A model generated the notes under the pieces. The model ran no database searches. It saw only the letters and a list, made by a program, of their open reading frames with translations, and had not been told where the DNA came from. From positions 1,674,001-1,738,000 of the forward strand of contig CP074390.1 in NCBI GenBank assembly GCA_022041995.1: a stretch of DNA of 64,000 bases, given 5' to 3'. The position numbers and the translations under genes are program-made. This document shows positions 1 to 8,113 of the stretch, one piece after another. Every line of letters begins with the position of its first letter. Within the stretch, counting starts at the first letter, position 1. The DNA comes from Cupriavidus necator (GTDB taxonomy: Bacteria > Pseudomonadota > Gammaproteobacteria > Burkholderiales > Burkholderiaceae).

Positions 1-1
1 C

Positions 2-328
2 GCATGGCCGTGGATCCTTTACCCGCAACTCACCGCCATCCGGCAACTGTTCGATGAAACCATTGCGGCGGCAGGCATCCAGGGCCTGGTCGGCATGGTG
101 GAAACACCGTCAATCTTTTCCACGCTGGAATTGCTTCAGGCGACGGATATGCTTTCGCTGCAGCCGCGCGCCGTGGTCGAGCGCTTCGTCGCGCAAGGCA
201 TGCTGGCGCACGTGCCGGTGCCGATCCGGCGCGCCATGTCGAGCTACGGCATTGTCACCCGCAAGAAGGAGCTGCCGTCGGAGGCCATGCTGCAGTTCAT
301 GGCGGCGCTACGGGCGGCGGCCCGGTGA
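2..328 (+). CDS. LysR-type transcriptional regulator, C-terminal part (5' truncated by window edge)
   Basis: The reading frame is already open at base 2 and ends at a stop at 326-328. The visible 108 residues look like the end of a LysR effector-binding domain: a hydrophobic stretch, a segment similar to 'SLQPRAVVERFVAQGMLAHVPV', then a polar tail ending in alanines. LysR proteins are cytoplasmic DNA-binding regulators with an N-terminal winged HTH, which lies outside this window. The 3' end overlaps the convergent cytochrome b gene by about 20 bp. The family call rests on C-terminal features only; the target and ligand cannot be read. Confidence 0.6.
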   Translation, partial: AWPWILYPQLTAIRQLFDETIAAAGIQGLVGMVETPSIFSTLELLQATDMLSLQPRAVVERFVAQGMLAHVPVPIRRAMSSYGIVTRKKELPSEAMLQFMAALRAAAR

Positions 329-937
329 GACGGCACGGGAGTCGGCGACAACGGGCGGGCCCGATGGGCTGGTGGATTCGCCGTCCCCGGCAGATAGCTT
401 GCGTTGATCCGGCGCCGCCGGCTTCCTTCCGGTCACCATGGACAGGATCAGGTTCTCCTTGTGCAACCGGCTCATCAGGATCGCGGTGACAACATGCACG
501 CTCACCAGCGCCAACAGCACGTCGGCGAGGACGCCATGGATGTCCTTGGGCCAGTCCTCGCCCCAGAACATATCCAGTCTCGACATCCAGCCGGTGGCGG
601 CAAGTGAAAGGATGAGGATCCACAGCACGAGCATCATCAGCGCGCCAAGTGGATTGTGGCCAAGGTGGCGGGGCGGATGCCCGGAAACGGCGGCCTTGAC
701 ATAGGCAACCACGCCGCTGCGGTCGGGGACCCATTCGCGGATATTCCCGGCGCCGCTGCCCACCATGCCCCACGCCACGCGGACAAGCACCAGGCACGCG
801 GCCGCGTAGCCAAGGTTGCGGTGCAGCGGCCCGCCGGAATCCTCGTACAGGTCCCAGAGCACCAGTGCCGCCACGCTCCAGTGCGTGATACGGACGATGG
901 GATCCCAGACCTGGACAGACTGGCGCGAAGGCTTCAT
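308..937 (-). CDS. Cytochrome b561-family membrane protein
   Basis: A 209-residue inner-membrane protein with about four hydrophobic helices (near residues 18-32, 42-60, 97-117, 133-157). Histidines sit at the positions typical of di-haem cytochrome b of the b561/Ni-hydrogenase type: H19 in RITHW, H39, H91/H94, H134 and H148. Such proteins pass electrons between the quinone pool and periplasmic or soluble partners. It lies 25 bp downstream of a small PepSY protein on the same strand, a common pairing in Burkholderiales. The C-terminal ~40 residues are polar and low-complexity. The partner redox protein is not known. Confidence 0.85.
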   Translation of the reverse strand: MKPSRQSVQVWDPIVRITHWSVAALVLWDLYEDSGGPLHRNLGYAAACLVLVRVAWGMVGSGAGNIREWVPDRSGVVAYVKAAVSGHPPRHLGHNPLGALMMLVLWILILSLAATGWMSRLDMFWGEDWPKDIHGVLADVLLALVSVHVVTAILMSRLHKENLILSMVTGRKPAAPDQRKLSAGDGESTSPSGPPVVADSRAVSPGRRP

Positions 938-962
938 GGCGCGGCGGCGGGGAGGTGCAGCG

Positions 963-1229
963 TTACTTCTCGATTTCCGCCTTGACTATGTCCAGCGTCT
1001 TGGTATCGAAGTAGATTTCCGCCTTCTTTCCTTCCTTGGTCGTGCCGTAGATCTCGTAGCAATTCCCGTCGATCTTGAACTTCTTGATGTTGTAGCCTTG
1101 CCCTTCAATCTTGGCGCGGGCATCGCTCTCCTTCATCCATTCGCTCTTGGGGTGCGCGGGACATTTCGCGCTGGCCAGCGCGGAACCGGACACCAGGATC
1201 ATTGCCATCAGCGCGCAAATTCTAAGCAT
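963..1229 (-). CDS. Secreted PepSY-domain small protein
   Basis: An 88-residue protein with an N-terminal signal peptide (MLRICALMAMILVSGSALASA) followed by a single PepSY-like domain: the 'DARAKIEGQGYNIKKFKID' strand-helix region, then GNCYEIYGTTKEG and a C-terminal KAEIEK. The start at 1229 is preferred because a GGAGA Shine-Dalgarno lies just upstream; an in-frame ATG at 1298 lacks one. It is the upstream gene of a two-gene operon with the cytochrome b561-type protein. Small PepSY proteins are periplasmic and often accompany cytochrome b genes. The biochemical role is unknown. Confidence 0.8.
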   Translation of the reverse strand: MLRICALMAMILVSGSALASAKCPAHPKSEWMKESDARAKIEGQGYNIKKFKIDGNCYEIYGTTKEGKKAEIYFDTKTLDIVKAEIEK

Positions 1230-1752
1230 GAGCGTCTCCGTATCGTGGGAGCAATCAGCATAATGCACCCAATAGTGATTCGCAATCAGCGGCAGCACTA
1301 CTTGGCAGGCCCTGAGGTTTTGCTGGCAATCGCCTGTGGCGCCTGGCTGATCACCCGGGAGCGGAATCGGGCTGCCCCGATTCTTCGTCGGCAGTTGGAG
1401 TCGAGGATTTCAGAATAAATCGTTCAACGTTTGCTGCGAATCTCGTTTGCACCATCCCCTTGGACATCCTGGCGCGCGTCAGCACTGTAGTGAAAGTCAG
1501 ATTTAAATTCCGTCTAATTGCCTGTATCGATGGCGGGTCGATGGCTTGCGTCGGTCCGGGGCAGGACGGGTGCTGTAAAAAAATTCTGGCGTCGTCTAGT
1601 ATGGATGCGCATGGCATCGTCGGCGCTCTTCGTTTTCCACCGGAACTCGCAATTGGTTTTCGGCCGCGAGACGGTCACCGGACAGTTTCCTGAGAGCCCC
1701 GCATTCTCACCCGTGGAGAAACGGTAGATTCATACTGCTGCAGGGGGAATTC
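1230..1752. other. Intergenic region, no convincing gene
   Basis: About 520 bp between the PepSY gene and the patatin gene. Short open frames exist on both strands, but none has a Shine-Dalgarno plus recognisable protein features. It should contain the promoters of the two diverging genes; I see no clear operator. Confidence 0.4.
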
Positions 1753-2820
1753 TTGGACGACACGTCTCCAACCAGGTTTCAGATCCTTGCGCTCTCGGGC
1801 GGCGGCTTCCGTGGGCTGTACACGGCCAAGCTGCTTGCCGATTTCGAGGATGAAATTGGTGCACCGATCGCGACCCGATTTGACCTGATTGCCGGGACCT
1901 CGATTGGCGGGGTCATTGCCCTGGCATTGGCGCTCGAAGTGCCGGCGAGCCGCATTGTCGCCCTGCTGACGGAATATGGGGAGAAGATCTTCAAGCGGCG
2001 CTGGTCGCTGGCTGGCATCTGGCGGGCCCCGTTCTCCTCGCGTCGGCTTGTGGAGCTGCTGTCTGACAGCCATATGTTCGGCGAACGCCTGTTGGGCGCC
2101 TGCACGCACCGGGTAGTCATTCCGGCAATCAATTACTCCACGGGCCGGCCTCAGATATTCAAGACACCGCACCACGTCAATTTCAAGCGGGATCATATGT
2201 TCCGGATTGTGGATATCGCCATGGCCACCAGTGCCGCGCCGGCCTACTTTGCACGCTACACGTTCAACAATAATCAGTTTGTCGATGGCGGCCTTTACGC
2301 CAATGCCCCGGGCTTGCTGGCCGTGCACGAAGCGCAGTATTCCCTGCTTCGGCCACCGTCTGATATCCACGTCATGGCGATTGGCACGATGTCGTCCAAG
2401 TTCACCGTGAACCCGCGCCGCAATCGCGAGGGCGGCACTTACGATTGGGGCGGCATCAATCCCTCCAACATGCCCAAGCGATTGTTCGGCCTATCAATAT
2501 CGGTGCAGGAAGCGCTGAGTGATTTCATGCTTTCCCACCTGCTGCCGGGGCGATACGTGCTGGTTGACGATGATCTCACCGACCAGCGGGCCCGTGCCGT
2601 GGGGCTGGACAGGGCGGACCAGGCGGCAAGAGAAGTCCTGCTGGGCGCGGCCTCTGAGCGATCGAAGATATGCATCGGAAGCCGGGATTTCCAGCCGTTC
2701 CTGAGGCATCTCGCCCCATGCCCAACGTTCTTTTATGGGGATAACGAGAATGCAGGCTCGCGCTCGCGTCGGGTCGCCAGCTTCCCCGCGCGGGTTCATG
2801 TGGTCTCGCCAACGCGATAG
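1753..2820 (+). CDS. CapV-like patatin phospholipase (possible anti-phage effector)
   Basis: A 355-residue cytoplasmic patatin. The oxyanion-hole glycines are in GGGFRG (residues 16-21), the nucleophile Ser50 is in GTSIG (48-52), and the catalytic Asp178 is in DGG (178-180), so the Ser-Asp dyad is intact. The opening 'ILALSGGGFRGLYTAKLLA' resembles the CapV group, the phospholipase effector of CBASS systems that degrades membrane lipids when switched on by a cyclic nucleotide. The start is TTG at 1753, with GGGGGA eight bases upstream. No CD-NTase, Cap2/Cap3 or other defence gene is adjacent, so it may be a stand-alone phospholipase. Family assignment is strong; a defence role is inference. 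Confidence 0.8.
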   Translation: MDDTSPTRFQILALSGGGFRGLYTAKLLADFEDEIGAPIATRFDLIAGTSIGGVIALALALEVPASRIVALLTEYGEKIFKRRWSLAGIWRAPFSSRRLVELLSDSHMFGERLLGACTHRVVIPAINYSTGRPQIFKTPHHVNFKRDHMFRIVDIAMATSAAPAYFARYTFNNNQFVDGGLYANAPGLLAVHEAQYSLLRPPSDIHVMAIGTMSSKFTVNPRRNREGGTYDWGGINPSNMPKRLFGLSISVQEALSDFMLSHLLPGRYVLVDDDLTDQRARAVGLDRADQAAREVLLGAASERSKICIGSRDFQPFLRHLAPCPTFFYGDNENAGSRSRRVASFPARVHVVSPTR

Positions 2821-2916
2821 TTGGCCACTGTAGCGGTCGGGCCATCCTCTGGCCCATCAGCGGGCGGCGCTTGGCACGCCCGCCACCGCAAGAGCCGGCA
2901 TGCGGGCATTCGGATA

Positions 2917-4341
2917 TCAGCCTGCGACGCGCCTGACCACCGGCGGCTTCCAGGTGCCGTCCAGCGCCTCGGGCCTGGGCAGGTACAGGCGTAGATTCAT
3001 CGAGAAGTTGCCTGCCGGCGGCGCGGGCAACCAGTTGGACTCGGCGCTCTTGGGCGGGTCGCGCTGGATCACCAGGTCCAGCGAGCCATCGGCGTTGTAC
3101 TTGAGCGGGTCGCGGTCACCGATGGCGAAGCGGTTGATCGGATTGGCGGCAAAGAACTGGCGATCGTCATACATCGTGAGGGACCAGAAGGCACGGGCCG
3201 GTGGCAGCCGCTCCTTGTCGAAGTGGATCACGTACGTTGCCGCGCTGTCAAAGGGCTTGCCGTCAGCATCGGTCATCGCGAGCGGATAAACCGCGTCCTC
3301 GACGGTATTGGCCCCGAGTCCGGCAAAAGCGATCATCGCGCGCTGGAGGTAGTCGGTACCGTACGTGCCGATTGGATTGCCGATCGTTCTCCAGCCATTG
3401 CTCACGGCGCCGGCACGGGGCAGTGCCTGGGCAATCTGCTTGCGCGCGGCCGCCGGAGCGTCCCGCAGCGCGGCCTGCAGCTCCGGCGCCAGGCGGTTCA
3501 GGTCGAAGGCCTGCCCAGGCACCAGTCCGATGCGCGCGATGCGGTCAAGCATCGGATAGTCGTTCGCGTGCGGCGGGTTGTCCTTCAACAGTTCGGCGAA
3601 CATCGCGAAGTAGCTCGCGGCGTCCATTCTTGCCACCTGTTCGACCGGCGCGCGCATGTCCTGATGCGGGTTCACCTTGCCTCTGGGGGGCACGTATCCG
3701 GGCTTGCCCCAGGCGCTGAGCGGCGTGGCCTTCAGGCCGGCCTGGAACTTGTGCACGGAGGCATAGTCGGAAACGCCGTTGGTCTGGGTCCGGCCGACCA
3801 TCCAGCCCACGGATGTCGGCGAGACATAGGCGGGCACGCCAGCCGGAAGCTGGCCATGCCAGCGCGGGCCGACAATGGCGAACTGCTGCGGACCGTTACC
3901 GGTCGTGCGCGTACCGGGAGAGGTAAAGACGTCGGTCCACATGTCGAGGGCAGGCAGCAAATAGTAGCGGCCACCGGAATCCGGCACGGTGATGATCAAA
4001 GGCTCACGCGCGACGTTGAACCAGAGTATTGAGTACAGCGTGTCGGCGTTCGGGCGAACCACCATGTCGAACTTGTCGTCCGGGAAGCCTGCCAGGTGCG
4101 CGAACTGGTTCATCGGTGCGCGGATTCCGCCCTTGGGATCCGGGGCGTCGATGTTGGTTGAAACGCGGCGCGTGATTTCCATCAACACCATTGGATAGGC
4201 ATAGATATAGGCCTCCGTGGCGATCTTCTGTGCGTCGGCGACGTTTGGCGGGGCCGCTCCTGCGCTTGCCTGAAGTGCGATTGTGCCAAGCAGCGCGGCC
4301 AGAAAGCGCCGAAGCCCTTGCGGGCGAGTCCATGCCGTCAT
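2917..4341 (-). CDS. DUF1254/DUF1214-domain exported protein
   Basis: A 474-residue protein with a signal peptide ending near residue 29 (...LQASAGAA). It continues with the DUF1254 N-terminal domain (IATEAYIYAYPMVLMEITRR, NQFAHLAGFPDDKFDMVVRPNADTLYS) and a C-terminal DUF1214 domain (FWSLTMYDDRQFFAANPINRFAIGDR, WLPAPPAGNFSMNLRLYLP). Both halves are complete and in the usual order. Proteins of this type are periplasmic and of unknown biochemistry, often beside catabolic genes. It lies 36 bp downstream of an SDR gene on the same strand and probably belongs to the cupin-SDR-DUF1254 operon facing the AraC regulator. Confidence 0.9.
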   Translation of the reverse strand: MTAWTRPQGLRRFLAALLGTIALQASAGAAPPNVADAQKIATEAYIYAYPMVLMEITRRVSTNIDAPDPKGGIRAPMNQFAHLAGFPDDKFDMVVRPNADTLYSILWFNVAREPLIITVPDSGGRYYLLPALDMWTDVFTSPGTRTTGNGPQQFAIVGPRWHGQLPAGVPAYVSPTSVGWMVGRTQTNGVSDYASVHKFQAGLKATPLSAWGKPGYVPPRGKVNPHQDMRAPVEQVARMDAASYFAMFAELLKDNPPHANDYPMLDRIARIGLVPGQAFDLNRLAPELQAALRDAPAAARKQIAQALPRAGAVSNGWRTIGNPIGTYGTDYLQRAMIAFAGLGANTVEDAVYPLAMTDADGKPFDSAATYVIHFDKERLPPARAFWSLTMYDDRQFFAANPINRFAIGDRDPLKYNADGSLDLVIQRDPPKSAESNWLPAPPAGNFSMNLRLYLPRPEALDGTWKPPVVRRVAG

Positions 4342-4377
4342 GTCTCCTCCTGTCTTTTTTTCTGCTGCGTTACGATT

Positions 4378-5238
4378 TCATTTTGCGGCTTCGAGATAGC
4401 CATTCTTCCTGGCGTCGCTGATCGTCATCGACCTGACCAGCCTGCGCGAGATGCGCTTGAGGTGGTACAGCGGCCTCGCGTACGGGCCGACCAGTACCAG
4501 TGGGCGCCCGGTGCGTGCCGCGTCGACGATGGCTTCGGCAACCACGTCCGGCGAAACGCCGTTGGCGTCGTAGTATGAGCGCAGCCTGCCGATCTGTTCG
4601 TCCGTGATGGCTTCCGACACGCTGTCCTGCGCATTCGTGATCGGCGTGTTGATGATGCCCGGACAGATAGCGGTCACGCCGACCTCCGTATCGGTCAGCT
4701 CCATCGCCAGCACATCACACAAGCCCATCACCGCATGCTTGGATGCCGCGTAGGCGCTCATGTTCGGTGCCGGCGCAATGCCGGCGAGCGATGCGACGTT
4801 GATGATCTGGCGCGCGCCACCTGCCTCGACCATCCGTTGGCCGAAGTAGTGACAGCCATGCACGACACCCATCACGTTGACATCGAGGACGCGCCGCCAG
4901 GATTCCAGCGGGCTGCGCAAGAATGGGCCGAGGTATCCAATGCCGGCATTGTTGACCAGTACGTCCACGCCGCCGATAGCCGCGTGTACCGCATCAGCAA
5001 AATTGCGCATCGCTGCGCCGTCGGCTACGTCGACCTGGTATGAGCGGCATGGCACGCCGAGCGCACGTACCGCTTTCGCGGTGCCATCCAGTTGCGCGGA
5101 ACTGATATCGGAAACGATCAGGCTGGCGCCTTGGCGCGCAAACGCCAGCGCGGTCGAACGGCCAATGCCGGAAGCGGCGCCGGTCACGAGCACCTGCTTG
5201 CCTTTCAGATCGGGAACTGCCACGGATGTCTCCCACAT
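4378..5238 (-). CDS. Short-chain dehydrogenase/reductase
   Basis: A classical SDR. The TGAASGIG cofactor loop is at residues 19-26 counted from the ATG at 5238, NNAG follows in the fourth strand, and the Ser-Tyr-Lys active site appears as 'SAYAASK'. The C-terminal tail after 'RPLVLVGPYARPLYHLKRIS' is basic. The start is uncertain: in-frame ATGs at 5250, 5265 and 5325 exist and none has a strong Shine-Dalgarno; 5238 sits just before the conserved first strand. It lies between the cupin and the DUF1254 gene and probably oxidises or reduces a hydroxyl/keto group of the same compound. Confidence 0.85.
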   Translation of the reverse strand: MWETSVAVPDLKGKQVLVTGAASGIGRSTALAFARQGASLIVSDISSAQLDGTAKAVRALGVPCRSYQVDVADGAAMRNFADAVHAAIGGVDVLVNNAGIGYLGPFLRSPLESWRRVLDVNVMGVVHGCHYFGQRMVEAGGARQIINVASLAGIAPAPNMSAYAASKHAVMGLCDVLAMELTDTEVGVTAICPGIINTPITNAQDSVSEAITDEQIGRLRSYYDANGVSPDVVAEAIVDAARTGRPLVLVGPYARPLYHLKRISRRLVRSMTISDARKNGYLEAAK

Positions 5239-5351
5239 ATCGCAGCGCATCGCGCAAGGCGCCATCACAGGGCCCTGCGTACGTGCTGTCTCATTTCCTT
5301 GGCAACGCGCAATGACACGGCGCAAGCCGGAAGTGCGCGCAAATGGAAAGC

Positions 5352-5828
5352 TCAGCCCTCGAACGTAGACAAATCCTTGGGCTTGATGCCGTTGGCCCTG
5401 CAGTAGCTGAGGTAGCGATCCATCGAGGTCTTCCAGTTCTCGACCGCGATGACGTTGTCCTGGTCGTCAAGGTACAGCAGTTCGCCAGCGACGATATTGA
5501 ACGTAATAATGTCGGGGCCATCGGCACTCGCTGCCTGGGGCGTGTGCCGCGTGGATGCGGTCTCATAGACGACGCTGCCAGCGTGGGCGACCCAATCGTG
5601 CTCCTTGTAGCGCCAGCTCCCCTGGACGGTGTAGACAATGACCGTGCCGGTGTGATGATGCCTTGGCATTTCCATGCCCGCGGGCGCCTTCAGCAGCGTA
5701 ATGGTTTCCCCCCGTACCGGATCGATCTTGAAGTACTTGATCATCACCTCGTTGCTGTACGGTGCGAACGGCATCCACGGCGTATCGTTGCCATCCAGGC
5801 AACCGGTGTTGATGGATTCGAACAACAT
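5352..5828 (-). CDS. Cupin-domain protein, 2,4'-dihydroxyacetophenone dioxygenase-like
   Basis: A 158-residue single-domain cupin. The first cupin motif is PRHHHTGTVIVYTVQG (H57-H59) and the second includes STRHTPQ (H95), giving the histidines of a mononuclear metal site. The overall sequence, with 'GSWRYKEHDWVAHAGSVVYET' and a C-terminal 'NWKTSMDRYLSYCRANGI', resembles 2,4'-dihydroxyacetophenone dioxygenase-type cupins, which cleave C-C bonds with O2. The substrate here is not determined. It is the promoter-proximal gene of the operon and diverges from the AraC regulator across about 170 bp. Confidence 0.8.
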   Translation of the reverse strand: MLFESINTGCLDGNDTPWMPFAPYSNEVMIKYFKIDPVRGETITLLKAPAGMEMPRHHHTGTVIVYTVQGSWRYKEHDWVAHAGSVVYETASTRHTPQAASADGPDIITFNIVAGELLYLDDQDNVIAVENWKTSMDRYLSYCRANGIKPKDLSTFEG

Positions 5829-5912
5829 GGACTGTCTCCTGTAGTGTTGCCTGCCCTGGTAGTTGGCTTTGGCAGGTACCCATTCTGGGAAATAAGTCCA
5901 CCCCTCGACTTG

Positions 5913-5946
5913 TCATTTTCAGACAGCCGTCTATCATTTTCAGACA
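5913..5946. promoter_or_regulatory. Direct repeat, candidate AraC-type operator
   Basis: Two copies of TCATTTTCAGACA (5913-5925 and 5934-5946) are spaced exactly 21 bp apart, two helical turns. They lie between the divergent cupin operon and the AraC gene. AraC-family proteins bind such same-face direct repeats, so this is a plausible site for the regulator at 6000. Confidence 0.5.
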
Positions 5947-5999
5947 ACGATGCTTTGAGCCGCGCGCTTCGCGCTCTGTTCCTGTCAACACCTTCGAAG

Positions 6000-7088
6000 A
6001 TGAAAGCCGCCATCCGCCCATTGCTACCGGCCCGCTATTTCCTGCTGATGGGCGATTATTTCAAGTCTGCCGGCACTTCGCTGGGCGAAGTGGCGCGTGC
6101 CGCGGGCATCGAGCTTGAGCGGTTCAGGGAAACGGATTTCGGCCTCACCACACAGCAGTTCGATCGGTTGCTTGCAGAAAGCCGGCGCTTGACCGGCCGC
6201 AGCGACATTGGCTTCGAGTGGGGTTGCCGCATCAAGCTGAATTCGCACGATATCCTGGGCTATGCGATGCTCTCATGCCCCACCCTGGACCACCTGCTGC
6301 GCCTGTGTTCCCGCTATTACAGGCTTGTGACGCCGGTATTCAGGATGAGTTATCAGCGTACCGGTCATCACGCGGAAATCATCTACCGGCCAGCGCTGCC
6401 AGTGGCCAGCGAAACGCTGAACCTGATTCAGGAGGCGATAGTCGTTTCGACCCATCTGCAATGCAAGTCCCTATTGCAGAACCCCGCGTCGGTCTACGAC
6501 ATCTACATGTCGATGGAGCCGCCACCGCATGCGGCGCGCTATCGCGAACTGGCGCCCGCGCGCGTGCATTTCGGTGCTTCGCCGCTTCCGGAGATCCGCA
6601 TGGCGGCCGACACGTGGAGCCTGGACGCGGCGCTGCCGATGGCCGACGCCCATGCGGTACGCATGGCCGAGCAGCGATGCCGCGCACTGCTGCAGCGCTA
6701 CAGTGAACAGGGATACTGGACCGAATGGGTTGTCATGATGTTGAACGAAGCCGAGGATAGCCAGCCTACGCTTGAGGAACTTGCCAGCCTGCTCGGCATT
6801 TCGGCGCGCACCCTGGATCGGTACCTGGGAAAGGAAGAAAGCAGCTTCCGCGACCTCGCCGTTCAAGTGCGTAGCGACCGCGCGCGGAAGCTTCTGCTGG
6901 AGGGCACGCTCCCGATTTCCCAGATCGCCTATCGCCTCGGATTCACCGATGTCGCCAATTTCAGCCGGGCCTTTCGTCGGGCCAACGGCGTCAGTCCGTC
7001 TGATTTTCGTGGCGGCAGCGGGGCAGGTTCCGTTCAGCCAACCAGTGCAGGGACCCGAGCTACTGATGAATCGGCGGGCCAGGGGTGA
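6000..7088 (+). CDS. AraC-family transcriptional regulator
   Basis: A 362-residue protein. Residues ~15-200 match the arabinose-binding-like N-terminal domain seen in OruR-type AraC regulators (LSCPTLDHLLRLCSRYYRLV). The C-terminal ~100 residues form the double HTH: TLEELASLLGISARTLDRYL for the first and LPISQIAYRLGFTDVANFSRAF for the second, with the family signature present. The frame is open further upstream, but the ATG at 6000 matches the normal N-terminus. It is divergent to the cupin-SDR-DUF1254 operon and is its likely regulator, probably through the 21-bp-spaced direct repeats just upstream. Confidence 0.85.
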   Translation: MKAAIRPLLPARYFLLMGDYFKSAGTSLGEVARAAGIELERFRETDFGLTTQQFDRLLAESRRLTGRSDIGFEWGCRIKLNSHDILGYAMLSCPTLDHLLRLCSRYYRLVTPVFRMSYQRTGHHAEIIYRPALPVASETLNLIQEAIVVSTHLQCKSLLQNPASVYDIYMSMEPPPHAARYRELAPARVHFGASPLPEIRMAADTWSLDAALPMADAHAVRMAEQRCRALLQRYSEQGYWTEWVVMMLNEAEDSQPTLEELASLLGISARTLDRYLGKEESSFRDLAVQVRSDRARKLLLEGTLPISQIAYRLGFTDVANFSRAFRRANGVSPSDFRGGSGAGSVQPTSAGTRATDESAGQG

Positions 7089-7128
7089 AAACGCAAGCAG
7101 GCAGGCCTGGCGGCAACCTTGCGCGCGA

Positions 7129-7293
7129 TCAGCAATCCGGCGCGGTGCCTGGCAGCGCCAGCACGCCGCCACGGCGCGTGCGTTCGCTGGTCAGGGCCTC
7201 GTGCAGTCCCGCCACCCGGCCGCAGCGAATGCCGCAGGCGGTCATGGCACGCCGCACCGCGCCGATTGGCAGGCGCCAACCCTCCTGATTCAC
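7129..7293 (-). CDS. Possible small hypothetical protein
   Basis: A 54-codon frame starting GTG at 7293 (MNQEGWRLPIGAVRRAM...) and ending at 7129. It has coding-like codon choice but no strong Shine-Dalgarno and no recognised domain. It is the only candidate in the stretch between the AraC gene and the response regulator. It could be a remnant. Confidence 0.2.
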   Translation of the reverse strand: MNQEGWRLPIGAVRRAMTACGIRCGRVAGLHEALTSERTRRGGVLALPGTAPDC

Positions 7294-7456
7294 TGACCGC
7301 GGCGCCCCAGCCCTGTGTGAGACGATTAGCCAAATTTATGTCTCGCTTTGTCAAATGAAGGCGAGAACCGTTTGGTAAAATCCAGCGCCCTGCAGCCAGT
7401 TCCGCCGGCTGGTCACGCCGCCCCGATCCATATCAGCGTGATGCCGGCCAGAGTTA

Positions 7457-8113
7457 ATGCGCATGCCGCCACCTCTCATCTCTGTCGTGATCGCAGACGA
7501 TCACCCGGTAATTCAGCTCGCAGTCAAGGCCACCTTGAGCGAGATCCCGAATGTCCGGATTTCCGCAACGTGCTCGTCAGGAAAAGAACTCTTTGCGGCG
7601 CTACAAACGCAACAACCTGACCTTATCGTCACGGATTTCACGATGGAGCGTTCCCAGGGCAATGAAGACGGCCTTCGGCTGATCCACCGGCTCAGGCAAT
7701 CCTGCCCGAATACACCGATCGTGGTTTTCACGATGTTGACCAATGGCGGACTGCTCACGCGCATCAAGGAGACGGGCGTTGAGGCCATCGTCGGGAAGAA
7801 CGAGGCGCCGGGCATCCTTAGGCAAATCTGTGTCGACGTAATAACAGGGACTTGCCAGCGCCTGTCACCGGGCATAACGGCCAGGATGTCAATCGCGGGT
7901 GCATTGGCCGACGGCACGACAAGCCCGCTGTCCCCGCGGGAGATCGAAGTCGTGCGGATGTTCGCGACTGGCAGCACTCTCACGGACATCGCGGGATATC
8001 TCCATCGATCGCTCGCTACCATTGCGACGCAGAAGCGCTCGGCAATGCGCAAGCTGAATATCACCAGTAATGCGGACCTTGTCACGTACGCGCGCGACAA
8101 CGGTCTTACCTGA
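7457..8113 (+). CDS. BvgA/NarL-like response regulator
   Basis: A 218-residue two-domain regulator. The receiver domain has the acidic pocket D14-D15, the phospho-acceptor D60 in LIVTDFTM and the conserved Lys in VGKNEAP. The C-terminal LuxR-type HTH covers about residues 155-218 (LSPREIEVVRMFATGSTLTDIAGYL...). It resembles the BvgA/RcsB type, which takes phosphate from a hybrid kinase. Its stop overlaps the start of the kinase gene (TGATG at 8111-8115), so the two are translationally coupled. The target genes are unknown. Confidence 0.88.
   Translation: MRMPPPLISVVIADDHPVIQLAVKATLSEIPNVRISATCSSGKELFAALQTQQPDLIVTDFTMERSQGNEDGLRLIHRLRQSCPNTPIVVFTMLTNGGLLTRIKETGVEAIVGKNEAPGILRQICVDVITGTCQRLSPGITARMSIAGALADGTTSPLSPREIEVVRMFATGSTLTDIAGYLHRSLATIATQKRSAMRKLNITSNADLVTYARDNGLT

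Noticed and set aside
1351..1617. 88-codon minus-strand frame upstream of the patatin gene
   Set aside because: No Shine-Dalgarno and no protein features; probably chance.
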